Below are positions 16,296-24,274 of a stretch of DNA of 64,000 bases, piece by piece (the first letter of the stretch is position 1; each line of letters begins with the position of its first letter). Location: positions 1 to 64,000 of the forward strand of contig JBKPMR010000001.1 in assembly GCA_046732255.1 (NCBI GenBank), written 5' to 3'. The notes below the pieces were generated by a model. The model was not told where the DNA came from. It was given only the letters and a program-made list of their open reading frames with translations, and did no database searches. The stretch is from DATBLE01 sp046732255. GTDB lineage: Bacteria; Actinomycetota; Thermoleophilia; Gaiellales; Gaiellaceae. Made by a program: the position numbers and the translations under genes.

Positions 16296-17039
16296 ATGGC
16301 GGTGCGCTTCGTCGCGGTCGGCGAGCTGCTCGTCGACGTGATCGCCGCGGGCGCCGGCCACGGCGCCCGCATCCGCGTCCGCCCCGCCGGCTCGGCCTTC
16401 AACGCCGCAGTCGCCGCCGCAGCCGCCGGCGCCGAGGCGGCCGTGATCGGCACGGTGGGCGACGACGCGGCCGGGAGGATGGTGCTCGCGGAACTGGCCG
16501 ACCGCGGCGTCCGGGCGGAGGTGACGCTCGCACCCGGCTCGACCGGAACGTTCCTGCTCGTCGACGGCGAGGTCCGCGTCGACCGCGGAGTCGGCCATGA
16601 CCTCGTCCTCCCCGAACGCGTCGAGGCCGACGTCGTCCTCGTGTCGGGCCATGTGCCCGAAGCCGGTGCTGTGCTCGAGCGGGCGGATGCGACCTGGGTC
16701 GCCCTCGACGCCGCCCGGCTGTCGCACCTTCCGCCCGGCGGGAACGCAGTCGTCGCCAACGAGGAGGCGGCGCATCGGCTCACCGGCCGGGCGGCCGACG
16801 ACGCTCTGCCCGCCCTGGCCGAGGGCAGGCGGCTTGCGTGCGTGACGCTGGGCGCCCACGGCGCGATCGCCTCGCTCGCAGGCAACGTCGAGCGCATCGA
16901 GCCCGAGGTTGTGGCCGCAGACGCGCCGGGCTCCGGCGACGCCTTCGCCGCGACGCTCCTCGTCGCACTGGCGCAGGGCGACGACCTGGCGAGCGCGCTG
17001 TCCCGCGCCGCGCGGGCCGCTCTAGACTCGCTCGCGTGA
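16296..17039 (+). CDS. PfkB-family carbohydrate kinase
   Basis: A 247-residue ribokinase-like sugar kinase, at the short end for PfkB enzymes (~300). It starts MAVRFVAVGELLVDVIAAG, has the N-terminal glycine-rich signature PAGSAFNAAVAAAAAGAEA, and the C-terminal signature DAPGSGDAFAATLLVAL with the catalytic-base Asp and anion hole (DxxGxGD form). The substrate is unknown. TAACCT lies 8 nt before the ATG. The stop overlaps the start of the acyl-CoA synthetase by 4 nt (GTGA), so the two are co-translated, although their pathways are not obviously linked. Confidence 0.85.
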   Translation: MAVRFVAVGELLVDVIAAGAGHGARIRVRPAGSAFNAAVAAAAAGAEAAVIGTVGDDAAGRMVLAELADRGVRAEVTLAPGSTGTFLLVDGEVRVDRGVGHDLVLPERVEADVVLVSGHVPEAGAVLERADATWVALDAARLSHLPPGGNAVVANEEAAHRLTGRAADDALPALAEGRRLACVTLGAHGAIASLAGNVERIEPEVVAADAPGSGDAFAATLLVALAQGDDLASALSRAARAALDSLA

Positions 17040-18421
17040 ACCTGGCGCTCAGCCTCCTCAACGCGGCCGAGCGGACGCCGCGCGCCGAGGCGGTCGTCGA
17101 GGGCGAAACGCGCTTGTCCTACAAGAAGCTGCGCAAGCGCGCGGCGCGGCTCGCGACCGGTCTCGAGCGCGAAGGGCTGCGCCGCGGCGGGCGGCTCGGC
17201 GCAGTCGTTCGCTGCCGCAGCGAAAGCGTCCAGCTCTACTGGGCGTGCCAGTGGCTCGGTGCGACGTTCGTCCCGCTCTCGCCCCGGGCGTCGGCCTCCG
17301 ACCTCGCGTACTGCCGCGAGGACTCGGGCGCGACGCTCTTTCTCGACGCCGACGTCGAACTCCGGCCGCTCCTCGGCGAGCCGCACCCGGGCGCCCTCGA
17401 CGCCGACGAGCGCGACGAGAGCCTGATGCTCTACACATCCGGGACGACCGGGCGGCCGAAGGGCGTTCCCCGCTCCCACCGCGCCGATCGCGCCGGCGGG
17501 CTCTCCCAGGTCGTCCACCAGGGCACGCGTTGGGGCGACCGCACGCTCGGGGCGATGCCGCTCTACCACACGATGGGCATGCACTCCCTGCTCGCGATGC
17601 ATCTCGTCGGCGGTTGCTACGTCTGCCAGCCCGAGTGGGATGCCGAGACGGCGCTGGGGCTGATCGAGCGCGAGCGGATCAGCTCGCTCTACCTCGCGCC
17701 GACGCTCTTCCACGACCTGGTCACGCATCCTCGCCGCGGCGACTTCGACCTGACCTCGGTGGAGACGGTCGCGTACGCCGGGGCGGCGATGACGAGCACG
17801 CTCGTCGAACAGTGCGTCGATGCCTTCTCGCCCCGGCTCTTCGTCAACCACTACGGCTCCACCGAGATCTACACGTACTCGATCCACCGCGACCAGGCGG
17901 CCAAGCCGGGCTGTGCCGGCCGGCCCGCCCTCAACGCGCGGCTTCGCCTCGGCGACGACGACGAGATCCTCTGCCACATGTCCTCTGACGAGGCGTTCAC
18001 CGGCTACTGGCACCGGCCGGACGCCGACGCCAAGGCGATCCGCGACGGCTGGTACCACACGGGCGACGTGGGCCGCCTCGACGAGGACGGCGACCTCTGG
18101 CTGGAGGGTCGCCTGGACGACATGATCGTCTCCGGCGGCGAGAACATCCATCCGCTCGAGGTCGAGGACGTGCTCGCTCGGCATCCGCGCGTCCGCGAGG
18201 TGGCGGTCGTCGGCGCGCCGGACGAGCGGCTCGGCAGCCACGTCGTCGCAGTCGTGGTCGCGGAGAAGGTGACCGCGGAGGAGCTCGACTCCCACTGCCT
18301 CGCCTCGGAGACGCTCGCCCGCTTCAAGCGCCCGCGCGAGTATCGCTTCGTCGCCGAGCTCCCGAAGAGCCCGTCTGGGAAGATCCTGCGCAGGATGCTG
18401 CGCGACGAGGCAACGCCGTGA
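17036..18421 (+). CDS. Acyl-CoA synthetase (AMP-binding, ANL superfamily)
   Basis: A 461-residue ANL enzyme activating a carboxylic acid to acyl-AMP and then acyl-CoA. It has A3 motif LMLYTSGTTGRPKGVPRSH, A5 motif NHYGSTEIYTY, A7 GWYHTGDVGRLDEDGDLWLEGR, A8 DDMIVSGGENIHPLEVEDVL, and A10 Lys in PKSPSGKILRRML. It is somewhat short (460 versus about 500-550) with a compact N-terminal domain. The GTG start overlaps the kinase stop. With the downstream enoyl-CoA hydratase it suggests catabolism of an organic or aromatic acid; the substrate cannot be named from sequence alone. Confidence 0.88.
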   Translation: MNLALSLLNAAERTPRAEAVVEGETRLSYKKLRKRAARLATGLEREGLRRGGRLGAVVRCRSESVQLYWACQWLGATFVPLSPRASASDLAYCREDSGATLFLDADVELRPLLGEPHPGALDADERDESLMLYTSGTTGRPKGVPRSHRADRAGGLSQVVHQGTRWGDRTLGAMPLYHTMGMHSLLAMHLVGGCYVCQPEWDAETALGLIERERISSLYLAPTLFHDLVTHPRRGDFDLTSVETVAYAGAAMTSTLVEQCVDAFSPRLFVNHYGSTEIYTYSIHRDQAAKPGCAGRPALNARLRLGDDDEILCHMSSDEAFTGYWHRPDADAKAIRDGWYHTGDVGRLDEDGDLWLEGRLDDMIVSGGENIHPLEVEDVLARHPRVREVAVVGAPDERLGSHVVAVVVAEKVTAEELDSHCLASETLARFKRPREYRFVAELPKSPSGKILRRMLRDEATP

Positions 18422-18428
18422 GCCGCTC

Positions 18429-18453
18429 GGTCCAAGGGACAGTCCACTGGACC
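18429..18453. repeat. REP-like nested palindrome (AGGGACAGTCC core)
   Basis: Outer arms GGTCCA/TGGACC enclose GGGAC-A-GTCC. It belongs to the AGGGACWGTCCCT family that brackets the transposase at 57.6 kb. It is paired in opposite orientation with the copy at 18582, both within the 193-bp gap before the enoyl-CoA hydratase gene. Confidence 0.6.
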
Positions 18454-18576
18454 CGGCCGAAGTCGACCAGAACCCGGTCCGGACGAGCCGAGCCCCGCCT
18501 GCCGCCCTGGGCCCCACTGGACGATCCTTCCACCGCTTTCGGCCGTGTCGATCTGTGGACGACGCGTGACACCCGC

Positions 18577-18599
18577 GTCACAGGGACTGTCCCTTTGAC
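18577..18599. repeat. REP-like palindrome AGGGACTGTCCCT with GTCA/TGAC flanks
   Basis: A perfect 13-bp core at 18582-18594 with outer GTCA/TGAC arms. It ends 15 bp before the GTG start of the enoyl-CoA hydratase gene. Confidence 0.65.
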
Positions 18600-18614
18600 A
18601 CGTCCAGGGCAGCC

Positions 18615-19388
18615 GTGACGGAATACGAGGGATTCCGTGTCGATGGGGACGACCGGGGTGTCGTCACGATCACCCTCGACGACCCGGCGAAGGTGAACCG
18701 CGTGCCGCTCGCAGCGCGCGGGCAGCTCGCCCGCCTGTTCGCCGAGGCGGCCGGGGACGAGGCGGTCCGCTGCGTCGTCCTGACGGGCGCGGGCGAGAAC
18801 TTCACCGCCGGAGGCGACATCGCCGCGTTCCTGGACGCGACCCCGGAGCACCTTTCCCGGCTCGGCTGGAACGTCGCCGCGCCCGAGCGCTTCCCCAAGC
18901 CCGTGATCGCCAAGCTTCGCGGCTACTGCCTCGGCGTCGGCCTCGAGCTGGCGCTTGCGTGCGACTTTCGCGTCGCGGCGGACGACGTCCAGCTCGGCCT
19001 GCCCGAGGTGGGCCTCGGGATGATCCCGGGCTCCGGCGGCACCCAGCGCCTCGCCCGCCTCGTCGGTCTCGGCCGCGCCAAGGACGTGGTCATGCGCCGT
19101 CGCCGGATCAACGCCGACGACGCGCTCGCCTGGGGGCTCGTCTCCGAGGTCGTGCCCGCGGGTGAGCTCGACGCCGCCGTCGACCGCGTGATCGCGGACC
19201 TCGACCAACTTTCGCCGCTCGCTCTCCGGATGGCGAAGCGGGTGCTCAACCACGTGTACGACGCGCCGCTCTCGATCGGGCTCGAGCTCGAGGGCCTTGC
19301 CTACGGGCTGCTCCGCACGACGCACGACTTCCGCGAGGGGGTCGAGGCGTTCGGCGAGAAGCGCCCGCCGAGATTCGAAGGACGCTGA
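18615..19388 (+). CDS. Enoyl-CoA hydratase/isomerase (crotonase superfamily)
   Basis: A 257-residue crotonase-fold protein. The oxyanion-hole segments are ENFTAGGDIAAFL and GYCLGVGLELALACDFR. The second catalytic region is LGLPEVGLGMIPGSGGTQRLARLVG, keeping the Glu of true hydratases. The position of the first catalytic Glu is occupied within GVGLELALACD, so dehydrating/hydrating activity is plausible but not certain. It acts on CoA thioesters, probably in fatty- or organic-acid oxidation together with the upstream synthetase. GTG start 12 nt after the REP palindrome flank; no clear Shine-Dalgarno sequence. Confidence 0.88.
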   Translation: MTEYEGFRVDGDDRGVVTITLDDPAKVNRVPLAARGQLARLFAEAAGDEAVRCVVLTGAGENFTAGGDIAAFLDATPEHLSRLGWNVAAPERFPKPVIAKLRGYCLGVGLELALACDFRVAADDVQLGLPEVGLGMIPGSGGTQRLARLVGLGRAKDVVMRRRRINADDALAWGLVSEVVPAGELDAAVDRVIADLDQLSPLALRMAKRVLNHVYDAPLSIGLELEGLAYGLLRTTHDFREGVEAFGEKRPPRFEGR

Positions 19389-19454
19389 TCCGGGCCTGTC
19401 GATTTCGACCATGGCCGTTCGTCGTCCACACGAACCCACGACCAAGGAGGCGAG

Positions 19455-19808
19455 ATGCAGTACATGTGCCTGATCTACGACGACGAGAACACCTGGGACA
19501 ACCTCCCTGAGGACGAGCGCAACGCCGTCTTCGCCGACTACGGGACGTTCACCGAGTCGATCAAGGACAGTGGCAACTACGTCGCCGGCGACGCTCTCCA
19601 GCCGACCTCGACCGCGACCACGGTCCGGATCCGCGACGGTCAGACACTGGTCACCGACGGCCCGTTCGCCGAGACCAAGGAGCAGCTCGGCGGGTACTAC
19701 CTGGTCGAGGCGAAGGACGTGGACGAGGCGCTGAAGATCGCCGAGCGGATTCCGTCCGCACGCTACGGGTCGATCGAAGTCCGACCGGTGGTCGTCTGGG
19801 AGAGCTAG
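19455..19808 (+). CDS. YCII-related (DGPF) protein, partner of ECF42-type sigma factor
   Basis: A 117-residue YCII-domain protein starting MQYMCLIYDDENTWDNL, with the signature VTDGPFAETKEQLGGYYLVEA that names the DGPF family. Such proteins are typically encoded next to ECF42 sigma factors and are thought to be their targets or effectors. ATG follows AAGGAGGCGAG. The TAG stop overlaps the first codon of the sigma gene (CTAG), which has no standard start codon. Confidence 0.9.
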   Translation: MQYMCLIYDDENTWDNLPEDERNAVFADYGTFTESIKDSGNYVAGDALQPTSTATTVRIRDGQTLVTDGPFAETKEQLGGYYLVEAKDVDEALKIAERIPSARYGSIEVRPVVVWES

Positions 19809-20983
19809 ACCCGGTAGCCGAGGCGTTCCGGGAGGAGTTCGGGCGCGCCGTCTCGATCCTGATCGGCGCGCTCGGCGACTTCGACCTCGCCGAGGACGCC
19901 GTCCAGGAGGCGTTCGCGATCGCAGCCGAGCGCTGGCCTCGAGACGGCGTCCCGGCGAACCCCGGCGCCTGGATCGTGACCACGGCGCGCAACCGCGCAA
20001 TCGACCGGCTGCGGCGCAGGCGCACGCTCCAGACGAAGCACGACGAGCTCGCCCGGCTCTCGGAGCTCACCACGGCCGACGACGAGGACGACGACGTGAC
20101 CACGATCCCGGACGAGCGCCTGGCCCTGATCTTCACGTGCTGCCATCCAGCGCTCGCGACCGACGCACAGGTCGCGCTCACGCTCCGGATGCTCGGGGGG
20201 CTGACCACGCCCGAGATCGCGCGAGCGTTCCTGACGAGCGAGACGGCGATGGCCCAGCGCCTGGTGCGGGCGAAGCACAAGATCCGCGCCGCCGGCATTC
20301 CGTTCAGGGTGCCGCCCGACGACGCGCTGCCGGCCCGGCTCGACGCCGTGCTGGCGACGATTTACCTGATCTTCAACGCCGGGTACTCCGACGTGCGCGC
20401 CGGCCTCAGCCGCGAGGCGATTCGCCTCGGACGCACCCTCGCCCACCTGATGCCCGACGAGCCCGAGGCGCTCGGCCTGCTCGCGCTGATGCTGCTCCAC
20501 GACTCGCGCCGCGACGCCCGACTGGACGACGACGGGGTGATCGTCTTGCTCGAGAACCAGGATCGCGCCCGCTGGGACGCGAACGAGATCGCGGAAGGAC
20601 GCCGTCTGGTCGAGGCGGCGCTACGCCGCCGCGCGGCCGGGCCATACCAGCTTCAGGCGGCAATCGCCGCGTGCCACACAGGCGAGGTAAGCGACTGGCG
20701 GCAGATCGTCCTCCTCTACGACGAGCTCCTCCACCTCCAGCCCTCGCCAGTCGTCGCGCTCAACCGCGCCGTGGCGCTCGCGATGGCCGAAGGGCCGGAG
20801 ACCGGGCTGGCCGCGATCGCGGAGATCGAGGGCCTCGACGGCTACGTCCACTACCACTCCGCCCTGGGCGGCCTCCTCCGTCGTGCCGGTCGGGACGACG
20901 AGGCCCGCGCGGCGTACCGCCGGGCGCTCGACCTCGACCCCGGCGAGGCCGAGCGCAGATTCCTCGAACGCCAACTCGCCTGA
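19805..20983 (+). CDS. ECF42-type RNA polymerase sigma factor with TPR extension, non-canonical start
   Basis: A protein of about 392 residues. Sigma2 runs from ~10-90 (EAFREEFGRAVSILIGALGDFDLAEDAVQEAF, ERWPRDGVPANPGAWIVTTARNRAIDRLRRR). Sigma4 includes RMLGGLTTPEIARAFLTSETAMAQRLVRAKHKI. The long C-terminal helical/TPR extension (AIYLIFNAGYS, RAYRRALDLDPGEAER) is diagnostic of ECF42. The reading frame has no ATG, GTG or TTG until GTG 19976, which would delete half of sigma2. The conserved N-terminus begins exactly at CTA 19805, which overlaps the YCII stop (CTAG). The start is inferred. Confidence 0.85.
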   Translation, partial: LDPVAEAFREEFGRAVSILIGALGDFDLAEDAVQEAFAIAAERWPRDGVPANPGAWIVTTARNRAIDRLRRRRTLQTKHDELARLSELTTADDEDDDVTTIPDERLALIFTCCHPALATDAQVALTLRMLGGLTTPEIARAFLTSETAMAQRLVRAKHKIRAAGIPFRVPPDDALPARLDAVLATIYLIFNAGYSDVRAGLSREAIRLGRTLAHLMPDEPEALGLLALMLLHDSRRDARLDDDGVIVLLENQDRARWDANEIAEGRRLVEAALRRRAAGPYQLQAAIAACHTGEVSDWRQIVLLYDELLHLQPSPVVALNRAVALAMAEGPETGLAAIAEIEGLDGYVHYHSALGGLLRRAGRDDEARAAYRRALDLDPGEAERRFLERQLA

Positions 20984-20991
20984 GTCGGCGG

Positions 20992-21387
20992 CTAATCCGG
21001 AATGGCTGCGACCACCTCGATCTCGAGCAGGGCGCCGGGCACGGCGAGCGCGGAGACCTCTACGAGCGTGCTCGCCGGCCGCGCCTCTCCGAAGAACTCC
21101 ATCCGCACGGGATTGATCTTCGGCCGGTCGTCGACGTCGAGCAGGTAGTGGACGACCTTGACGACGTCGTCGAAGCTGCAGCCTGCCGCTTTCAGGCACA
21201 GGTCCATGTTCCGGAAGACCTGCCGCGCCTGCTCGGCGACGTCGCCCTCGCCGACGAGCCTCCCCTCGGCGTCGAGCGGGACGATCCCGGATACGAACAG
21301 CAGGCCGCCTGCCTTGACCGCGTCCGTGTAGTGGCTGAGCGGCTCGGCCATCCCCTCGACCCGGAACTCCTCGCGATGGTGGCTCAT
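20992..21387 (-). CDS. RidA/YjgF-family protein
   Basis: A 131-residue member of the YjgF/YER057c/UK114 family, which hydrolyses reactive enamines/imines or acts in related catabolic steps. Motifs: GLLFVSGIVPLDAEGRLVGEGDVAEQARQVFRNM, then STLVEVSALAVPGALLEIEVVAAIP at the C-terminus. The conserved Arg usually found in the R-x-x-V/STxVEV segment is represented by ARPASTLVEV, so the active-site Arg may be retained. The start ATG overlaps the stop of the upstream SRPBCC-like fragment by 4 nt. Confidence 0.88.
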   Translation of the reverse strand: MSHHREEFRVEGMAEPLSHYTDAVKAGGLLFVSGIVPLDAEGRLVGEGDVAEQARQVFRNMDLCLKAAGCSFDDVVKVVHYLLDVDDRPKINPVRMEFFGEARPASTLVEVSALAVPGALLEIEVVAAIPD

Positions 21388-21560
21388 ACGGCGAAGTGCG
21401 CCCTCAGCGCGTCGAATCCGCCCTGGAACACCTCGTCCGCGAAGAACCCTTCGCAGTGGCCGATCTGGTCGCGGTCGCAGTCGAAGGTCGTCCACCACTC
21501 CACGAAGGTCTCGTTCCCATCGGTCACGGGCGTGACCGTGCTCGCATACGACCGTGCCAC
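21384..21560 (-). pseudogene. C-terminal remnant of an SRPBCC (polyketide cyclase/START-like) protein
   Basis: A 58-residue ORF, VARSYASTVTPVTDGNETFV followed by EWWTTFDCDRDQ and a C-terminal helix. It reads like the last third of an SRPBCC protein (beta strands 'TVTPV..G.TFVEWW..FD' and the closing helix) with no N-terminal two thirds upstream. It still has a GAGGAGGA ribosome binding site and a GTG start, and its TGA overlaps the RidA ATG, so it may now serve as a translated leader. Whether it is a gene fragment or a genuine short protein is open. Confidence 0.5.
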
Positions 21561-21591
21561 AGAGTCCTCCTCTCGTCGGGTCAGGCGATCG

Positions 21592-21597
21592 TACAAT
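21592..21597 (+). promoter_or_regulatory. Putative leaderless -10 element TACAAT
   Basis: TACAAT ends 6 nt before the cupin GTG at 21604. It sits inside an 18-bp palindrome with arms GGCGAT/ATCGCC (21584-21601), which may be an operator. Confidence 0.5.
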
Positions 21598-21603
21598 CGC
21601 CGC

Positions 21604-21954
21604 GTGCAGTCGCAGTTCGTCCACTTTCCCGACGTGAAGGAGTTCGAGCTCGCCGCCGGCGTCGCCGGCCGGCCCCTTTTCGGCGAGGGAGCGATGCTCA
21701 ACCTGATCGAGTTCGAACCTGGCTCGACCGTGCCGTTGCACAGCCACGAGCACGAACAGCTCGGGATCGTGCTCCAGGGGATGCAGGCGCTCGTGGTCGA
21801 CGGCGTCCCGCACGAGATGGGCCCGATGGACGGCTATGTGATCCCGGGCGGGGTCGAACACTCGGCGTACTGCGGGCCCGAGGGTGCGCTCGTCCTCGAC
21901 GTCTTCCGGCCGGTCCGCGAGGACTACCGCGAAAGGTGGACGTCGCTGGGCTAG
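21604..21954 (+). CDS. Cupin-domain protein
   Basis: A 116-residue single-domain cupin. The metal-binding motif 1 is VPLHSHEHEQLGIVLQGMQALVVDG (two His, Glu/Gln, spaced as in G-x5-HxH-x3-4-E-x6-G). Motif 2 is PGGVEHSAYCGP, with the later His. It may bind a small ligand or act as an isomerase; no specific activity is indicated. It diverges from the SRPBCC fragment/RidA pair, and its TAG stop overlaps the convergent thioesterase stop. Confidence 0.85.
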   Translation: MQSQFVHFPDVKEFELAAGVAGRPLFGEGAMLNLIEFEPGSTVPLHSHEHEQLGIVLQGMQALVVDGVPHEMGPMDGYVIPGGVEHSAYCGPEGALVLDVFRPVREDYRERWTSLG

Positions 21955-22331
21955 CGGTCGAGCGCCGCACGCAACGCGTCGTCGATCGGCTCGGGCGTGC
22001 CCTCGGCGTCGACGTGCACGACTGTGTGGCGTCCCTTTACGTGCGGCTCGCCGTCCTTCGCGATCGTCCACGCGTACGTGACCGACGTGCGGCCGACGTT
22101 GTCGACCCGTAGCCGGACCTCGATCTCGTCGTCGAAGCCCAGCACCTTCAGGTACTCGGCCTCGACCTTTCGACGCGGGAAGCTCCCCCACCGCTCGCGG
22201 GGCAGCCCGAGCCGCCGCATCAGCTCGGTCTCAGCCTCCTCGGCCCAGCGGAACGCCGCAGTGAAGTGGATCCGCGCACCCGCGTCCGTGTCCACCCACG
22301 CGACCCGGGTCTCCAGGACGTGCTCGACCAC
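21951..22331 (-). CDS. Acyl-CoA thioesterase, 4HBT hotdog fold
   Basis: A 126-residue hotdog-fold protein. VVEHVLETRVAWVDTDAGARIHFTAAFRWAEEAETELMRRLG carries the 4-hydroxybenzoyl-CoA thioesterase-type catalytic Asp in the DTDAxGxI/HF segment. Later strands FDDEIEVRLRVDNVGRTSVTYAW and HVKGRHTVVHVD complete the fold. It probably hydrolyses an acyl-CoA. The GTG is preceded 6 nt away by TATCCT, so it may be a leaderless unit of its own rather than the end of the operon upstream. Confidence 0.82.
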   Translation of the reverse strand: MVEHVLETRVAWVDTDAGARIHFTAAFRWAEEAETELMRRLGLPRERWGSFPRRKVEAEYLKVLGFDDEIEVRLRVDNVGRTSVTYAWTIAKDGEPHVKGRHTVVHVDAEGTPEPIDDALRAALDR

Positions 22332-22337
22332 GGAGGA

Positions 22338-22343
22338 AGGATA
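22338..22343 (-). promoter_or_regulatory. Putative leaderless -10 element TATCCT (minus strand)
   Basis: On the minus strand TATCCT is followed by 6 nt and then the GTG start at 22331. No purine-rich Shine-Dalgarno sequence precedes the start. Confidence 0.45.
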
Positions 22344-22350
22344 AGCGGCT

Positions 22351-23169
22351 CTAGGCCGGTTCGGTCTCGAGGATCCAGACGGTTCCGTCGCCGCACTCGA
22401 CGGGCCGGCCCTCGGGCCCTTCGAGCGCGGCCCGGAGGATCCGCACCCGCTCGCCCTCGAGCTCGGTGACCGCTCCCTGCTCGTCCTCGAGCGAGAAGCC
22501 GAACCGCCAGGCGCGCACCTGCCGCACGATCTCCGCTGCCGATCGACTCCAGTCGATCTCCGCGTACTCCGGCTCGAAGAACGACTGGTACTCGGCCGCC
22601 GACTCGTCCTGCGGCTCACCGGGATCCCCGTTCTGGACGCGGTCGAGCGCGATCGGCAAGAGCTGCGCGACCAGCTCGGCCAGCCGCGGCCCGAGCTCGT
22701 CCCACGACCACTCGTCCCCCAAGGTCAGTGGTGCCTGGGCGAGGATCGCACCCGTGTCGAGGCCGGGAGCCATCCGGTGGAAGGTGATCCCGATCTCCGT
22801 CTCTCCGTTGCGGATCGCCCAACCGACGGGAATCGGGCCACGGTAGCGCGGCAGCAGAGACGGATGGGAGTTGACCACGCCCAGCCGCGGAACCTCGAGC
22901 GCGTCGGGCGGGATCTTCCACGGGAATCCCAGGCACAGAGCGAGGTCGGGCTCGAGCGATCGCAGCAACGGTGCGATCCGGTCTCGCGCCGAGGGCATCA
23001 CGATGTCCATCTCAGCCGGCGCCGCCATCACGTGCATGCCCGTGTCGATGCCGTAGCGCGACGCCCTCCGGACGCAGAGCAACCCGACGGGCTCGTGGCC
23101 GAGCGCGCGCAGGCCGTTCGTGTAGCCCTCGACCGCCTGCGGGATCTGCGAGATCAGAACGACCCGCAC
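22351..23169 (-). CDS. Formyltransferase, methionyl-tRNA formyltransferase-like
   Basis: A 272-residue formyl-THF-dependent transferase. The catalytic triad region is VVNSHPSLLPRYRGPIPVGWAI (Asn, His, SLLPxYRG loop) with Asp in HRMAPGLDTGAIL. The C-terminal domain (EYAEIDWSRSAAEIVRQVRAWRFGF) resembles the tRNA- or sugar-binding domain of Fmt and ArnA. Its position as the last gene of a catabolic operon (SMP-30, isochorismatase-fold, alcohol dehydrogenase) argues against it being the housekeeping Fmt. It might formylate an amino sugar or amine, or remove a formyl group in a pathway. The GTG at 23169 lies 4 nt after the upstream stop. Confidence 0.8.
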   Translation of the reverse strand: MRVVLISQIPQAVEGYTNGLRALGHEPVGLLCVRRASRYGIDTGMHVMAAPAEMDIVMPSARDRIAPLLRSLEPDLALCLGFPWKIPPDALEVPRLGVVNSHPSLLPRYRGPIPVGWAIRNGETEIGITFHRMAPGLDTGAILAQAPLTLGDEWSWDELGPRLAELVAQLLPIALDRVQNGDPGEPQDESAAEYQSFFEPEYAEIDWSRSAAEIVRQVRAWRFGFSLEDEQGAVTELEGERVRILRAALEGPEGRPVECGDGTVWILETEPA

Positions 23170-23173
23170 CGGC

Positions 23174-24274
23174 TCACTCGCCGGGCAGTACGAGCATCCG
23201 CCCCGGCGCCCCCGCGAGCGACATGTCGATCGCCTCGTTGACACGATCGAGCGGGAACGTCCGGCCGAGCAGCTCGCGCAGCTTCAGCCGTCCGCCGCGC
23301 ACGTGCTCGAGCAGCACCGGGAGCGAGACCGCCGGATCCTCGGAGCCGTACATCGTCCCCGTCAGGTGCTTCTCGCGTCGGTTGAACTCGGCCGGGTCGA
23401 GATCGAGCCGGACGCCCGCCGCGGGCAGGCCGACGATCACGCACGTCCCGCTCGAGCGCGTGTAACGGAGCGCGAGCGCGGTCGTTTCGGGGTTGCCGAC
23501 CGCGTCGAAGGCGTAATCGGAGCCCTCGGGCAGCAGCCCGGCCATCAGCTCCTTGATCCCCTCCGGGGTCGCGGTGTGGGTCGCACCGAGCTCACGGACG
23601 AGCTCGAGCCGCGCCTCGAGCGGGTCGACGCAGACGATCGTCTCCGCCCCGGCGATGCGCGCACCCTGGACGCAGAACTGGCCGACGCCGCCGGCGCCGA
23701 CGACGAACGCCGACCCGCCCGACTGCATCCGCGCCGCGAACAGCACCGCCCCGACGCCGGTCAACGCGGCGCAGCCGAGCAGCGCCGCCTCCTCGAGCGG
23801 GATCCCGCCGCCAGTCGGCAGTGCCGCACGCTCCGTCACCACCAGGCGGTCGGTCATCGCGCCGGTCGCCGTGCCGCGGTACAGCGTCTCGCCGTCGACG
23901 GTCATCCCCGTCGTGCCGTCGACGAGGGTCCCGGCGCCGATCGCCCGGTGGAGGTTGACGCACGCGGCCGGCCGGCCACGGCGGCAGTCCGCGCAGTCGC
24001 CGCAGGCCGGCGCCCAGGAGAGCACCACCTCGTCGCCGGGAGCAACCGCCGTCACCTCGTTCCCGACCGCCTCGACCACACCCGCGCCCTCGTGACCGAG
24101 GACGATCGGCGTCGGCCGCACCCATTCGCCCCGGATCGAGTGGAGGTCGGTGCCGCAGATCCCCACCGCCGCCATGCGCACGAGGACGTCGCGGGGGCCG
24201 GGCTCGTCGAGGTCGATCTCCCTGACCTCGAGGGGCTGCCCGGCCCCGCGAAAGACTGCTGCGCGCGACTTCAC
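23174..24274 (-). CDS. Zinc-dependent alcohol dehydrogenase (MDR superfamily)
   Basis: A 366-residue medium-chain dehydrogenase. The catalytic zinc ligands are Cys in AAVGICGTDLHSIRG and His-Glu in VLGHEGAGVVEAVG. The structural zinc lobe has CGDCADCRRGRPAAC (four Cys). The NAD(P)-binding motif is VVGAGGVGQFCVQGARIAGAETIVCVD (GxGGVG). Family members of the class III/mycothiol-dependent type share this pattern, so formaldehyde or aldehyde oxidation is possible. Overlaps the upstream stop (GTGA) and precedes the formyltransferase by 4 nt, consistent with one operon. Confidence 0.9.
   Translation of the reverse strand: MKSRAAVFRGAGQPLEVREIDLDEPGPRDVLVRMAAVGICGTDLHSIRGEWVRPTPIVLGHEGAGVVEAVGNEVTAVAPGDEVVLSWAPACGDCADCRRGRPAACVNLHRAIGAGTLVDGTTGMTVDGETLYRGTATGAMTDRLVVTERAALPTGGGIPLEEAALLGCAALTGVGAVLFAARMQSGGSAFVVGAGGVGQFCVQGARIAGAETIVCVDPLEARLELVRELGATHTATPEGIKELMAGLLPEGSDYAFDAVGNPETTALALRYTRSSGTCVIVGLPAAGVRLDLDPAEFNRREKHLTGTMYGSEDPAVSLPVLLEHVRGGRLKLRELLGRTFPLDRVNEAIDMSLAGAPGRMLVLPGE

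Noticed and set aside
16262..18517. 751-codon open frame on the minus strand
   Set aside because: Antisense to the PfkB kinase and acyl-CoA synthetase, both with full motif sets.
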